In this document: piece by piece, positions 52,906 to 62,189 of the stretch
How positions within the stretch are numbered: the first letter of the stretch is position 1
Layout: each line of letters begins with the position of its first letter
Assembly: GCF_000717025.1 (NCBI RefSeq)
Contig: NZ_JNXG01000002.1
Location: 868,001 to 932,000 of the forward strand
Direction: 5' to 3'
DNA: 64,000 nucleotides
DNA from: Streptomyces atroolivaceus
GTDB taxonomy: Bacteria > Actinomycetota > Actinomycetes > Streptomycetales > Streptomycetaceae
The notes under the pieces: model-generated
The model's input: the letters and a program-made list of their open reading frames with translations, nothing else
What the model was told of the DNA's origin: nothing
Databases searched by the model: none
Position numbers and translations under genes: made by a program

Positions 52906-52965
52906 GGGGCCCAGCCTAACAGTGGGGAGGCCGAGTCCCGAATAGGTGTGACTTTAGATGGCAGC

Positions 52966-52993
52966 TTGACTTGGACAAAGTCCATTGTAGGAT
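52966..52993 (+). promoter_or_regulatory. Catalase promoter with CatR-type palindrome
   Basis: -35 TTGACT (52966-52971), -10 TAGGAT (52988-52993), 16-bp spacer. The 13-bp palindrome TGGACAAAGTCCA (52972-52984) fills the spacer, so a bound Fur-type repressor would block RNA polymerase directly. Confidence 0.75.
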
Positions 52994-53079
52994 CGGTGAG
53001 GAATTGGCCAAGGACAGGCTGCGGCCGAGAACAGGCTGCACAGGACGACGCTGTGCAGGACATGACGCAGGAGGCGCGC

Positions 53080-54531
53080 GTGACTCAGGGACCGCTCACC
53101 ACGGAGGCCGGCGCTCCGGTGGCCGACAATCAGAACAGCGAGACCGCTGGCCCGGGTGGACCGGTTCTCGTTCAGGACCAGGCTCTTCTCGAGAAGCTCG
53201 CGCACTTCAACCGCGAGCGCATCCCGGAGCGTGTCGTGCACGCCCGCGGCGCCGGTGCGTACGGCACCTTCACGCTGACCCGTGACGTCTCGCAGTGGAC
53301 CCGGGCGAAGTTCCTCTCGGAGGTCGGCAAGCAGACCGAGACCTTCCTGCGCTTCTCCACCGTGGCGGGCAACCTCGGCTCCGCGGACGCGGCCAGGGAC
53401 CCGCGTGGCTGGGCGCTGAAGTTCTACACCGAAGAGGGCAACTACGACCTGGTCGGCAACAACACCCCGGTGTTCTTCATCAAGGACGCCATCAAGTTCC
53501 CCGACTTCATCCACACCCAGAAGCGCGATCCGTACACCGGCTCGCAGGAGGCGGACAACGTCTGGGACTTCTGGGGGCTGTCTCCCGAGTCGACGCATCA
53601 GGTGACCTGGCTCTTCGGTGACCGCGGCATCCCCGCCTCCTACCGCCACATGGACGGCTTCGGCTCGCACACGTTCCAGTGGAACAACGAGGCCGGCGAG
53701 GTGTTCTGGGTCAAGTACCACTTCAAGACCGACCAGGGCATCAAGAACCTCACCACGGAGGAGGCCGTCCGCCTCTCCGGCGTCGATCCGGACAGTCATC
53801 AGCGCGACCTGCGCGAGTCCATCGAGCGCGGTGACTTCCCGTCCTGGACCGTGCAGGTGCAGATCATGCCGGCGGCCGAGGCGGCCACGTACCGCTTCAA
53901 CCCGTTCGACCTGACCAAGGTGTGGCCGCACGCGGACTACCCGCCGATCGAGATCGGCAAGCTGGAGCTCAACCGGAACCCGGAGAACGTCTTCGCCGAG
54001 GTCGAGCAGTCGATCTTCAGCCCGGCGCACTTCGTCCCCGGTATCGGCCCGTCCCCCGACAAGATGCTCCAGGGCCGACTCTTCGCGTACGGCGACGCCC
54101 ACCGCTACCGCGTCGGCATCAACGCCGACCACCTGCCGGTGAACCGCCCGCACGCCACCGAGGCGCGGACCAACAGCCGGGACGGCTACCTCTACGACGG
54201 CCGTCACAAGGGTGCGAAGAACTACGAGCCCAACAGCTTCGGCGGCCCGGCCCAGACGGGCCGGCCGCTCTGGCAGCCCGTTCCCGTGACGGGCGCCACG
54301 GGTAACCACGAGGCCCAGGTCCATGCCGAGGACAACGACTTCGTGCAGGCGGGCAACCTCTACCGGCTGATGTCCGAGGACGAGAAGGCCCGGCTGATCG
54401 ACAACCTCGCCGGTTTCATCGCCAAGGTCTCGCGCGACGACATCGCCGAGCGCGCGATCAACAACTTCCGTCAGGCCGACGGAGACTTCGGCAAGAGGCT
54501 GGAAGCCGCGGTCCAGGCCCTCCGCGGTTAG
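53080..54531 (+). CDS. catA: Monofunctional catalase
   Basis: A 483-aa small-subunit haem catalase. Catalytic His54 ([11 protein letters not shown]), Asn127 ([10 protein letters not shown]) and the proximal haem-ligand Tyr in [14 protein letters not shown] are all present, as is the family signature [16 protein letters not shown]. Decomposes H2O2. GTG 53080 was chosen for AGGAGG five bases upstream; an in-frame ATG at 53062 lacks a comparable site. Divergent from catR with a shared operator, so peroxide-inducible. Leader is about 80 nt. Confidence 0.96.
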   Translation: MTQGPLTTEAGAPVADNQNSETAGPGGPVLVQDQALLEKLAHFNRERIPERVVHARGAGAYGTFTLTRDVSQWTRAKFLSEVGKQTETFLRFSTVAGNLGSADAARDPRGWALKFYTEEGNYDLVGNNTPVFFIKDAIKFPDFIHTQKRDPYTGSQEADNVWDFWGLSPESTHQVTWLFGDRGIPASYRHMDGFGSHTFQWNNEAGEVFWVKYHFKTDQGIKNLTTEEAVRLSGVDPDSHQRDLRESIERGDFPSWTVQVQIMPAAEAATYRFNPFDLTKVWPHADYPPIEIGKLELNRNPENVFAEVEQSIFSPAHFVPGIGPSPDKMLQGRLFAYGDAHRYRVGINADHLPVNRPHATEARTNSRDGYLYDGRHKGAKNYEPNSFGGPAQTGRPLWQPVPVTGATGNHEAQVHAEDNDFVQAGNLYRLMSEDEKARLIDNLAGFIAKVSRDDIAERAINNFRQADGDFGKRLEAAVQALRG

Positions 54532-54606
54532 GGCTCCTGGCCGGAACAGGCCGGGCTTCGTCTGCCGGCCTGACCGGCCGGAGACCCTGCGGTCCTTGTC
54601 GTCGAC

Positions 54607-54650
54607 GGTGGGCCGGATCCCCCGGGTTGTCCCGGGAGGTCCGGCCCACC
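54607..54650. terminator. Bidirectional hairpin terminator
   Basis: 11-bp stem (54607-54617 with 54640-54650) enclosing an inner CCCGGG/CCCGGG hairpin with TTGT loop, between convergent catalase and CBS genes. Confidence 0.75.
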
Positions 54651-54694
54651 GGTGTTCCCGGGGGCCGGACCGTCCGTCGCGGACGGGTCCGGGG

Positions 54695-55096
54695 TCAGCG
54701 GGTCAGGCCGGCCGTCTGTCTCCTGGCCGGCGTCCAGCACCGGATGATGTCGCGTACCGAGACGATGCCGACGGGGCCGTCGCCGTCCAGCACGATCAGA
54801 TGCCTGAAGCCGCCGTGCGTCATGGCCTCCGCGGCCTCCTCCAGGGTCCAGGCGGGAGAGGCGAAGACCACGTCGGTGGTGGTGTGGGTGGACGCGGTCT
54901 CGACGTCGGGATCCATTCCCGCGCCGACCGCGTCGAGGATGTCGCGCTCGGTGATGATTCCGAGACCGCAGGTGTCGGGATCGTGGACGACGGCCGCTCC
55001 GATACGGCGGGCCGACATCAGCCGGGCCGCCTGACGGAGCGTATGGGCCGGGCCGATGGTGAGGACCAGGGTGCTCATGGCGTCACGGACAAGCAT
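54695..55096 (-). CDS. CBS domain pair protein
   Basis: A 133-aa protein made almost entirely of two CBS domains (VRDAMSTLVLTIGPAHTLRQ ... GIITERDIL, and the second from about residue 75 to GIVSVRDII). Stand-alone CBS pairs bind adenosyl nucleotides such as AMP or ATP and act as energy sensors or regulators of partner proteins. ATG 55096 has GGAGGT ten bases upstream. Tandem TTCACAAG repeats lie about 55-70 bp upstream. No partner gene is evident. Confidence 0.88.
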   Translation of the reverse strand: MLVRDAMSTLVLTIGPAHTLRQAARLMSARRIGAAVVHDPDTCGLGIITERDILDAVGAGMDPDVETASTHTTTDVVFASPAWTLEEAAEAMTHGGFRHLIVLDGDGPVGIVSVRDIIRCWTPARRQTAGLTR

Positions 55097-55150
55097 CTAG
55101 GGAGCCACCTCCTTCGATAAGTGATCTGCGAAGCGGCCCTCGTGAGCCAA

Positions 55151-55166
55151 TTCACAAGTTCACAAG
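55151..55166 (+). repeat. Tandem TTCACAAG direct repeat
   Basis: Two adjacent perfect copies of TTCACAAG (minus strand CTTGTGAA), an A/T-rich island in a GC-rich region upstream of the CBS gene. May be a regulator site. It resembles half of a Rex operator but is not inverted. Confidence 0.55.
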
Positions 55167-55244
55167 TAGGGGGACTCTCAGAGTCGCACCCGAAGAGGGC
55201 TCCAACAAGGGGGCGGGCGGCCCCTGTCGGCGAATCTCCGGCTC

Positions 55245-55272
55245 GGGCCCCCGGCCCGCCGGGCGGGGCCCC
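55245..55272. terminator. Possible hisN terminator hairpin
   Basis: Imperfect GC-rich inverted repeat (GGGCCCC outer arm, GCCCG/CGGGC inner arm) downstream of the minus-strand hisN gene. Confidence 0.4.
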
Positions 55273-55449
55273 TGGCGGACGCGGCGAAGGGCTGTCCCGT
55301 GATCCCGGGTGGGTCAGCGCGCGGCGTCGGATGCGGTGCATCGCAAGGCGGAGGGACGTCCGCATACCGGATGCATTCGGGCGTTCCGGCAACGCGGCGA
55401 GGTGCCGTAGCTGTCGTCGTGCGCCCGCCGGGGATTGCGGGTCAGCCCC

Positions 55450-56250
55450 TTAGTAGCGCTGGTTGAGGTAGCCGAGCAGCTCGTGGTGCAGCAGCCCGTT
55501 GGACGCCGCCGCGTTGCCGCCGCCCGGTCCGGAGACCCCGTCCAGGCTGGTGAACTGCCCGCCGGCCTCCTGGACGATGATCGCGTTCGCCGCCATGTCC
55601 CACAGGGAGAGCTCCGGCTCCGCGCAGATGTCCACCGACCCCTCGGCGACCATCATGTAGGGCCAGAAGTCCCCGTAGCCCCGGGTGCGCCAGCAGGCCC
55701 GTGTCAGATCCATGAAACCGTCGAGCCGGCCCTGCTCCTCCCAGCCGGTCATCGAGGCGTACGCGAACGAGGAGTCCGCGATCCTCTCGACCTTCGACAC
55801 GTGCAGCCGCGTCGCGGAGGTCAGACTGCGGCCGGAGAAGGCGCCGGCCCCCTTCGCGGCCCACCAGCGGCGGTTCAGCGCGGGGGCCGACACCACGCCG
55901 ACCACCGGCTGGAAACCGTCGGCACCCGCCTCCATCAGAGAGATCAGGGTCGCCCAGACGGGGACGCCCCGGACGTAGTTCTTGGTGCCGTCGATCGGGT
56001 CGACGACCCAGCGCCGTGGACCGCTGCCCTCGATCCCGTACTCCTCGCCCAGGATCGCGTCGCGCGGACGAGCCCGGTGCAGATGCCCGCGGATCAGCTC
56101 CTCCGCGTGTTTGTCGGCCTCGCTCACCGGGGTCATGTCCGGCTTGGTCTCGACCTTCAGGTCCAGAGCCTTGAACCGGTCCATCGTCGCCGCGTCGGCG
56201 GCGTCCGCCAGTACGTGGGCCAGGCGCAGATCATCGTGGTAATCGGGCAT
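55450..56250 (-). CDS. hisN: Histidinol-phosphate phosphatase HisN (inositol monophosphatase family)
   Basis: A 266-aa metal-dependent phosphatase of the IMPase fold. Metal-binding motifs GEEYG, DPIDGTKNY and WDMAAN are intact. It removes phosphate from L-histidinol phosphate in histidine biosynthesis; some homologues act on inositol phosphate. In actinobacteria HisN supplies this step instead of the bifunctional HisB, and I recall SCO5208 as hisN. ATG 56250. Divergent from the TetR gene at 56386. Confidence 0.93.
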   Translation of the reverse strand: MPDYHDDLRLAHVLADAADAATMDRFKALDLKVETKPDMTPVSEADKHAEELIRGHLHRARPRDAILGEEYGIEGSGPRRWVVDPIDGTKNYVRGVPVWATLISLMEAGADGFQPVVGVVSAPALNRRWWAAKGAGAFSGRSLTSATRLHVSKVERIADSSFAYASMTGWEEQGRLDGFMDLTRACWRTRGYGDFWPYMMVAEGSVDICAEPELSLWDMAANAIIVQEAGGQFTSLDGVSGPGGGNAAASNGLLHHELLGYLNQRY

Positions 56251-56385
56251 GCCGTCACAGTATCCACAGCCACCCGCCCGGGCTACACGGCCCCGCGCCG
56301 GGGCGGGGCGCGCGTTGCGCGGACCCTTGACAGGGGCCCCGGGCGCGCCGACGGTGAGGCCAGGTCCCCGGCGTGGGAGGCGACG

Positions 56386-57036
56386 ATGCCGTCAGCGCGA
56401 GAAGCCCTGCTGGACTCCGCACAGTCGGCGCTCCGCACGCTGCCCTGGACATCCGTGCGCATGGTCGACGTGGCGGCCGGGGCACGGGTCTCCCGGCAGA
56501 CCCTCTACAACGAGTTCGGCAGCAAGGACGGTCTGGCCCGCGCGTTGATCAGGCGCGCGGCCGACGGCTACCTGGCCGGGGTGGAACGGGCGCTGGGCCG
56601 CACCGGGGGAGAGGGGCCGCTGGAGCTCGCCCGCTGGACGGTCCGGGCGGCCCGTGGGGACGTACTGGTCAAGGCGCTGCTCACCGGTGTCCGGGGAGAC
56701 CACCTGCCCGCACCGAAAGGCCCTGGCGCCGGGCGGCGGACCGGGACGGCGCTGCCCACGCCCTCCGAGGTGCTCAGGCTCGTACGCGACCGGGCCCTGG
56801 CCGCGCGGGAGGGCGAGTCGTCTCCACGCGACCCGGCGGAGCACGCGCTGACCTGCGAGATCGCGTTCCGTCTCGCCCTCTCGTACGCCTTGGTCCCGGC
56901 GGACCCGCCGTGCCCGTCCCGCAGGGCTCAGTGCGCCGAACCGGACAGCTGCAGACCGATCACACCGATGATCACCAACGAGATCGACACCAGCTTGAGC
57001 GTGGAGACCACGTCGTCGAGGAAGACCATCCCGTAG
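56386..57036 (+). CDS. TetR family transcriptional regulator
   Basis: A 216-aa TetR-type repressor. Helix-turn-helix at residues ~20-60 (RMVDVAAGARVSRQTLYNEF, then GSKDGLARAL). GGGAGG five bases before ATG 56386. The ligand domain continues to about residue 180 (FRLALSYALVPADPPCP); the last ~35 residues have no family likeness. The stop lies 109 bp inside the 3' end of the oppositely oriented SMR transporter gene, so the C-terminus may be an artefact of a lost stop, or a true convergent overlap. Target unknown, possibly the neighbouring transporter. Confidence 0.82.
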   Translation: MPSAREALLDSAQSALRTLPWTSVRMVDVAAGARVSRQTLYNEFGSKDGLARALIRRAADGYLAGVERALGRTGGEGPLELARWTVRAARGDVLVKALLTGVRGDHLPAPKGPGAGRRTGTALPTPSEVLRLVRDRALAAREGESSPRDPAEHALTCEIAFRLALSYALVPADPPCPSRRAQCAEPDSCRPITPMITNEIDTSLSVETTSSRKTIP

Positions 57037-57251
57037 ATCGCGGTTCCCGCGGCTCCGATGCCCGTCCACACCGCGTACGCCGGCCCGACGTCGAGCTTCT
57101 TGAGGGCCATGGTGAGCAGACCGAAGCTGCCGAGGGCGAACGCGCAGAACGCGATCGTCGGCCAGAGGCGGGTGAATCCGTGCGAAAGCTTCAGACACAC
57201 GGCGAAGCCGGTCTCGAGCAGTCCAGCGACCACGACCAGCAACCACGCCAT
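56928..57251 (-). CDS. sugE: SMR family transporter, SugE/Gdx-like
   Basis: A 107-aa four-helix small multidrug resistance protein. The essential Glu13 is in AGLLETGFAV, and the YAVWTGIGAAGTA signature in helix 3 assigns it to the SugE/Gdx branch, which exports guanidinium or quaternary cations in exchange for protons and works as a dual-topology dimer. GGGAGG is nine bases before ATG 57251 and a CATAAT -10-like box lies about 45 bases upstream. I do not find a convincing guanidine riboswitch in the leader. It overlaps the convergent TetR gene. Confidence 0.85.
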   Translation of the reverse strand: MAWLLVVVAGLLETGFAVCLKLSHGFTRLWPTIAFCAFALGSFGLLTMALKKLDVGPAYAVWTGIGAAGTAIYGMVFLDDVVSTLKLVSISLVIIGVIGLQLSGSAH

Positions 57252-57360
57252 CGTCCGGTGCCTCCCACGTAGGTGACGCTTCGTCTCGCTTGCGCGATTA
57301 TGCCCTTACCAACCGTGGGAGCCCGCAAACGTGCGCGAGTCGGGCGGCATCCGCCGTGTC

Positions 57361-58377
57361 TCAGTCGCCCTCGCGACGCTCCCGGGTCGAGAGCAGCCTC
57401 CGCAGTGAGTCGAGCCGCGCCGGATCGGCGTGCCCCTCCGTGACCCACGCGTCCAGTGCGCACTCGGGCTCCTGGCCGTCATGGGTGCAGCCGCGCGGGC
57501 AGTTCTCCGTGCCCGGCTGAAGGTCGGGGAAGGCGTTGATGACCCGCGACGGGTCGACGTGGTGCAGTCCGAACGACCTGACGCCCGGGGTGTCGACCAC
57601 CCAGCCGCGGCCGTCCGGCAGCGGCAGGGCGAGCGCCGACGTGGTGGTGTGCCTGCCGCGGCCCGTCACCGCGTTGACCACCCCGGTCGTCCGCCTCCGG
57701 TCCTTCGGCACGAGGGCGTTGACCAGCGTCGTCTTGCCGACCCCGGAGTGCCCCACGAAGGCGGTCACCCGGTCGTTCAGCAGCTCACGGACCCGTCCGG
57801 CGGCGTCGCCGTTCTCGAGCTCCTCACGACTGGTCACGACGTAGGGGACACCCAGCGGGGTGTAGGCCTCCAGGAGTTTGTCCGCGGAGGCCAGATCGGA
57901 CTTGGTCAGCACCAGGAGTGGGGTGAGCCCGCCGTCGTACGCCGCCACCAGGCAGCGGTCGATCATGCGCGGGCGGGGTTCGGGATCGGCGAGCGCGGTG
58001 ACGATGGCCAGCTGGTCGGCGTTGGCGACGACCACCCGCTCGAACGGATCGTCGTCGTCCGCCGTGCGGCGGAGCACCGACGTGCGCGCGCCGATCCGCA
58101 CGATGCGCGCCAGGGTGTCCTTCTCGCCTGAGAGGTCACCCACCAGAGAGACCCGGTCGCCGACCACGGCGGCCTTGCGGCCCAGCTCGCGGGCCTTCAT
58201 GGCCGTCACCGCGCGGCCGTCGACGAGACAGGTGAGCCTGCCGCGGTCGACGGTGAGGACCATGCCGTCCTGGGCGTCCTCGTGCTTGGGGCGCGTGTGG
58301 GTGCGGGGCCGGTTGCCCTTGGGGTTGGGGCGGACGCGGATGTCGTCCTCGTCGGGGTTCTTCCCGTAGCGGCGCAT
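57361..58377 (-). CDS. rsgA: Ribosome small-subunit GTPase RsgA
   Basis: A 338-aa circularly permuted GTPase. Motifs in the RsgA order: TKSD (G4), GHSGVGKTTL (G1), DTPGVRSFGL (G3), plus a C-terminal zinc knuckle CPRGCTHDGQEPEC. It assists late 30S maturation and releases when GTP is hydrolysed. ATG 58377 is chosen because it lies 4 bases after the aroA stop, making a two-gene operon, and removes a 13-residue extension. The N-terminal ~35 residues are basic and disordered. Confidence 0.95.
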   Translation of the reverse strand: MRRYGKNPDEDDIRVRPNPKGNRPRTHTRPKHEDAQDGMVLTVDRGRLTCLVDGRAVTAMKARELGRKAAVVGDRVSLVGDLSGEKDTLARIVRIGARTSVLRRTADDDDPFERVVVANADQLAIVTALADPEPRPRMIDRCLVAAYDGGLTPLLVLTKSDLASADKLLEAYTPLGVPYVVTSREELENGDAAGRVRELLNDRVTAFVGHSGVGKTTLVNALVPKDRRRTTGVVNAVTGRGRHTTTSALALPLPDGRGWVVDTPGVRSFGLHHVDPSRVINAFPDLQPGTENCPRGCTHDGQEPECALDAWVTEGHADPARLDSLRRLLSTRERREGD

Positions 58378-58381
58378 GCCC

Positions 58382-59758
58382 TCAGACCCCGCGCCCCGGT
58401 GAGACACCGAGCGCACCGGGCGAGACGCCGACGGCCCCGGAGGGTTCCCCGAGCATCCCGGTCCACATGGCCGGGAAGTCGGGCAGGGTCTTGGCCGTCG
58501 TGCCGACGTTCTCGATCTCCACCCCCGCCACGGCGAGGCCGATGATCGCGCCCGCGGTCGCCATCCGGTGGTCGTCGTAGGTGTGGAAGGTGCCGCCGTG
58601 CAGCGGGCGGGGATTGATCCGCAGGCCGTCGGCGGTCTCGGTGACGTCGCCCCCGAGACCGTTGATCTCCTTGGTGAGCGCCGCCAGCCGGTCCGTCTCG
58701 TGCAGCCGCAGGTGGGCGACGCCGCTCAGGGTGGACGGGGAGTCCGCGAGGGCGGCGAGGGCCGCGATGCCCGGTGTCAGCTCACCGACCTCGCTCAGAT
58801 CGACGTCGATGCCGTGGACCGTGCCAGAGCCGGTGAAGGTGAGGCCGCGCTCGGTCAGCTCGCACGAGCCACCCATCGCGGTGAAGATCTCGCGCAGCGC
58901 GTCACCCGGCTGGGTGGTCCGCAGCGGCCAGTCGGGGACCGTGACGCGCCCACCGGTCACCAGCGCGGCGGCCAGGAACGGCTGGGCGTTGGACAGGTCG
59001 GGCTCGACGGTCAGGTCGCGGCCGAGCAGTGCGGAGGGGGAGACCCGCCAGACGTTCGGCTCGCCGCCCGTCTCGGGCTCGTCGACCTGGGCGCCGACCG
59101 AACGCAGCATGTCCACGGTCATCCGGATGTGGGGCATGGACGGCAGGGCCGAGCCGGTGTGGCGTACCTCCACCCCCTGGTTGAACCGGGGCGCGGACAG
59201 CAGCAGCGCGGAGACGAACTGGGAGGACGAGGACGCGTCGATGGACACCGCGCCGCCGTCCAGTGCGCCCGCGCCGTGCACGGTCAGCGGCAGGGTTCCC
59301 CGGCCGTCGTCGTCGATCCGGGCTCCCAGGGACTTCAGCGCGCCGATCACACCGTGCAGGGGCCGCTCGTAGGACCGCGGGTCCCCGTCGAAGTGGACGG
59401 GACCGTCCGCGAGACAGGCCACGGGCGGCAGGAAACGCATCACCGTTCCCGCGTTACCGACGTCCACCCGGGCCGGGCCGTGCAGACCGGCGGGGATGAC
59501 CCGCCAGGCCTCGCCCGAACCGTCCGGGCCCACGCCCTCCTCGATGCCGACGCCCATCGCGCGGAGCGCCTGGGCCATCAGCAGGGTGTCGCGGGAGCGC
59601 AGCGGGCGCCGCAGCCAGCCCGGCTCCGAGGAGAGGGAGGCGAGGACGAGGGCACGATTGGTGACCGACTTCGATCCGGGCACGGTGACGGTCGCGTCGA
59701 CGGCCCCGGTCGCTCGGGGGGCGGGCCAGAGGGCGGGGTGCACGGAACTCTCGGTCAT
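58382..59758 (-). CDS. aroA: 3-phosphoshikimate 1-carboxyvinyltransferase (EPSP synthase)
   Basis: A 458-aa EPSP synthase catalysing the sixth shikimate step. Motifs: [18 protein letters not shown] (phosphoenolpyruvate region), [13 protein letters not shown] and DSRTPLR-type ends are present in the expected order; [14 protein letters not shown] and [20 protein letters not shown] follow. It ends with a short repeat [14 protein letters not shown] that is not part of the fold. Translationally adjacent to rsgA. The promoter lies between 59759 and 59872, with TAAAGT about 10 bases before ATG. Confidence 0.95.
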   Translation of the reverse strand: MTESSVHPALWPAPRATGAVDATVTVPGSKSVTNRALVLASLSSEPGWLRRPLRSRDTLLMAQALRAMGVGIEEGVGPDGSGEAWRVIPAGLHGPARVDVGNAGTVMRFLPPVACLADGPVHFDGDPRSYERPLHGVIGALKSLGARIDDDGRGTLPLTVHGAGALDGGAVSIDASSSSQFVSALLLSAPRFNQGVEVRHTGSALPSMPHIRMTVDMLRSVGAQVDEPETGGEPNVWRVSPSALLGRDLTVEPDLSNAQPFLAAALVTGGRVTVPDWPLRTTQPGDALREIFTAMGGSCELTERGLTFTGSGTVHGIDVDLSEVGELTPGIAALAALADSPSTLSGVAHLRLHETDRLAALTKEINGLGGDVTETADGLRINPRPLHGGTFHTYDDHRMATAGAIIGLAVAGVEIENVGTTAKTLPDFPAMWTGMLGEPSGAVGVSPGALGVSPGRGV

Positions 59759-59872
59759 GCCCCTTACTTTAGTGGCTCAGCGCAAACCCAGATCCTGGGC
59801 AAATGGGCCGAAACCAGGACGTAATACAAGAGTGGTAAGAGCGGGCCTCCGCCCGCGACCGGTCGGGGGCCC

Positions 59873-60586
59873 TCACAGCCCGAGGAGCCAGCGTCCGCCG
59901 CCGATCAGCGAGCTGAGCGACACCGCGTGGAAGAGGAAGAGCCAGATCGCCGCCGGCGCGTGCGTCAGCCGGGCGAGCTGGTCGGCGTCGGAGTCGGGTG
60001 CGCCGCCGTGGCGGCGCTTGGACTGGAGCTCGAACGCCGGGCGCACGCCGCCGAGCAGCAGGAACCAGACCACGGTGTACGCGAACGCCGACTGGACGTC
60101 CGCCGAGGTGAGCCAGGACACCAGCAGGAAGGTCGCACCCGTGAGGATGACCGTCAGTGCCCCGTAGAGGTTGCGGATCATCACCAGCATGACCGCCAGG
60201 AGGGCGGTCGCCAGCCACAGGAGCAGCGTGATCCGGCCGTTGGTCAGCAGCCAGGCACCACCCAGCCCGAGCAGCGGTGGCGCCGTGTAGCCGGCCGCCG
60301 CGGTGAGGATCATGCCGATGCCGGTGGGCTTTCCGCGGCTGACGGTGAGGCCGCTGGTGTCCGAGTGCAGCCGGATGCCGGAGAGCTGCCGCCCGGTGAG
60401 CAGGGCGACCAGTCCGTGCCCTCCCTCGTGGGCGATGGTGATCGCGTTGCGCGAGAGCCGCCATATGAGGTTGGGCACCACCGCGACGAGCGCCGCCGTG
60501 GCCGTGACGACCACCAGCCACTGCTCGGGGGCGGGCTGGGTCCCGAAGACGCGATCCCACAGATCGCCCAGTTCGGTGCTGTCCAT
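59873..60586 (-). CDS. M50 family membrane metalloprotease
   Basis: A 237-aa intramembrane protease of the M50B type. HEGGH with His53, Glu54 and His57 lies in the second membrane helix, and a later DVQSAF/PAF region supplies the third ligand (Asp) candidate. About five or six membrane segments. Relatives such as SpoIVFB process membrane-bound sigma or anti-sigma factors; the substrate here is unknown. ATG 60586 has AAGGAG 10 bases upstream. Divergent from the SRAP gene. Confidence 0.85.
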   Translation of the reverse strand: MDSTELGDLWDRVFGTQPAPEQWLVVVTATAALVAVVPNLIWRLSRNAITIAHEGGHGLVALLTGRQLSGIRLHSDTSGLTVSRGKPTGIGMILTAAAGYTAPPLLGLGGAWLLTNGRITLLLWLATALLAVMLVMIRNLYGALTVILTGATFLLVSWLTSADVQSAFAYTVVWFLLLGGVRPAFELQSKRRHGGAPDSDADQLARLTHAPAAIWLFLFHAVSLSSLIGGGRWLLGL

Positions 60587-60659
60587 GGCGGGGCGGCTCC
60601 TTGAATCGCTCGAGGGATCGGCGTCCACTCGGGTGGTGGGTCGTGGCAGTCTGGCACTT

Positions 60660-61475
60660 ATGTGCGGACGGTATGCAGCGAGTCGGCGGCCGGAAGATCT
60701 GACCGGGCTCTTCGGCGTGGAGAAGTGGGAACCCACGGAGACCCTGGAGCCCGACTGGAACGTCGCGCCGACCAAGGAGGTCTACGCGGTCCTGGACCGT
60801 CCTGTGAAGGACGCAGACGACCAGCGTCCGGTTCGCCAGCTGCGTGCCCTGAAATGGGGGCTGGTGCCGTCCTGGGCGAAGTCGCCGGAGGGCGGCGCCC
60901 GCATGATCAACGCCCGCGCGGAGACCGTCCACGAGAAGCCGTCCTTCCGCCGCCCCTTCGTGTCGAGGCGCTGCATCCTGCCCGCCGACGGCTACTACGA
61001 GTGGGTCACCGGAGCAGACGAGCGGCAGCTGGAGGAGAAGGGGAAGAAGAAGCGGCCCCGCAAGCAGCCGTACTTCGTGACGCCCGCCGACGGCTCCGTC
61101 TTCGCCATGGCCGGCCTGTACGAGTTCTGGCGCGACCGGACCCTCCCCGACGACCATCCGCAGGCCTGGTGGGTGACGTGCTCGGTCATCACCACCGAGG
61201 CGGAGACGGCCCCGCTCGCCGTGGCCCCCGCCGAGGGGCCCGCCTCGCTCGCCGACATCCACCCCCGGATGCCGCTGATGCTGACCCCGGACCGCTGGGA
61301 CGACTGGCTCGATCCCTCGCGCACCGGCGTCGAGGAGCTCAAGGCGCTCCTGGAGCCGCCGCCCGGCGGACTGATGCGGGCCTATCCGGTGGCCACCGCC
61401 GTCAGCAACGTCCGCAACAACGGTCCGGAGCTCCTGGAGGAGCTGGCCGCGCCGGAGGTGAGCACGCTCTTCTGA
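60660..61475 (+). CDS. SRAP/HMCES family DNA-protein crosslink protein
   Basis: A 271-aa SOS response-associated peptidase (YedK/HMCES). The catalytic Cys2 follows the start directly (MCGRYAAS), with the conserved WNVAPTKE, NARAET (Asn), ADGYYEW (Glu) and HPRMPLML (His) motifs. The protein forms a thiazolidine crosslink with abasic sites in single-stranded DNA. ATG 60660 is fixed by the requirement for Cys2. The absence of a ribosome-binding site and nearby promoter-like bases suggest a leaderless transcript. A ~10-residue basic insert (EEKGKKKRPRKQ) follows GYYEW. Confidence 0.94.
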   Translation: MCGRYAASRRPEDLTGLFGVEKWEPTETLEPDWNVAPTKEVYAVLDRPVKDADDQRPVRQLRALKWGLVPSWAKSPEGGARMINARAETVHEKPSFRRPFVSRRCILPADGYYEWVTGADERQLEEKGKKKRPRKQPYFVTPADGSVFAMAGLYEFWRDRTLPDDHPQAWWVTCSVITTEAETAPLAVAPAEGPASLADIHPRMPLMLTPDRWDDWLDPSRTGVEELKALLEPPPGGLMRAYPVATAVSNVRNNGPELLEELAAPEVSTLF

Positions 61476-61484
61476 CCCGGCAGG

Positions 61485-62147
61485 ATGGGCGCTGTGAGCC
61501 GTACTACAGGGACAGCGCAGAAGACCGAGAGCGTCGGCACGGACGCCGGAGAGGCCAGGATCACCTGGATCCCCGCGAAGGGGGCCCGTCTGGTGCTCGC
61601 CGTCAGCCACGGGGCGGGCGGCGGCATCGAAGCCCGGGACCTCCAGGCCCTGGCCGCGGTACTGCCGGGCCGCCGGGTGACCGTCGCCCTGGTGGAGCAG
61701 CCGTGGCGGGTGGCGGGGAAGAAGCTGGCGCCCGCGCCCCGGACCCTGGACACCGGCTGGCGGGGGCTGTGGCCCGCACTGACGGCCCCGGGGCTTCCCG
61801 TCGTCGCCGGGGGACGCAGCGCGGGGGCCCGGGTGGCCTGCCGTACGGCGGCGGAACTCGATGCCCGCGCGGTGCTCGCCCTGAGCTTTCCGCTGCATCC
61901 TCCGGGCAAGCCCGAGAAGTCCCGCGCGGACGAGCTGCTCGGCGCGGGCGTCCCCGCGCTCGTGGTGCAGGGCGGCAGGGACCCGTTCGGGCGGCCGGAG
62001 GAGTTCCCGCCCGGGGGGCACGGGCTCGTCGAGGTGCCGTACGCGGATCACGGCTTCGCCGTACCCAGGAAGGCGCCGCTGACCCAGGATCAGGCGATGG
62101 ACCTCCTCTCCGGAGCTGTGGCCGAATGGCTGGACGGTCTCTCCTGA
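61485..62147 (+). CDS. KANL3/Tex30-like a/b hydrolase
   Basis: A 220-aa cytoplasmic hydrolase, starting 9 bp after the SRAP gene. Oxyanion region SHGAGGGIEA, nucleophile elbow GGRSAGARVAC (Ser), acid in VVQGGRDPFG (Asp) and His in YADHGFAVP form the complete triad. Members of this family have no settled substrate. ATG 61485; GTG 61494 possible. Likely in the same transcript as the SRAP gene. Confidence 0.85.
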   Translation: MGAVSRTTGTAQKTESVGTDAGEARITWIPAKGARLVLAVSHGAGGGIEARDLQALAAVLPGRRVTVALVEQPWRVAGKKLAPAPRTLDTGWRGLWPALTAPGLPVVAGGRSAGARVACRTAAELDARAVLALSFPLHPPGKPEKSRADELLGAGVPALVVQGGRDPFGRPEEFPPGGHGLVEVPYADHGFAVPRKAPLTQDQAMDLLSGAVAEWLDGLS

Positions 62148-62189
62148 CCACGTGGCTCCCCGCACACGCCGCCCCCTGGCCGAGCCCCG

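Larger units (their letters stand above)
55097..55449. other. 353-bp intergenic region between CBS and hisN genes
   Basis: No gene is supported. It holds the direct repeats at 55151-55166 and a GC-rich hairpin at 55245-55272 that may end the hisN transcript. Confidence 0.4.

Noticed and set aside
54532..54694. Extra gene between catalase and the CBS gene
   Set aside because: Only short frames without ribosome-binding sites; the space is explained by the bidirectional terminator.
55151..55166. Rex redox operator
   Set aside because: The octamers are direct, not inverted, so the required TTGTGAA-N-TTCACAA symmetry is absent.
57252..57360. Guanidine riboswitch upstream of the SugE-like gene
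   Set aside because: The leader has a short GACG/CGTC hairpin, but I cannot place the conserved residues of guanidine-I, -II or -III classes. A covariance-model search would decide.
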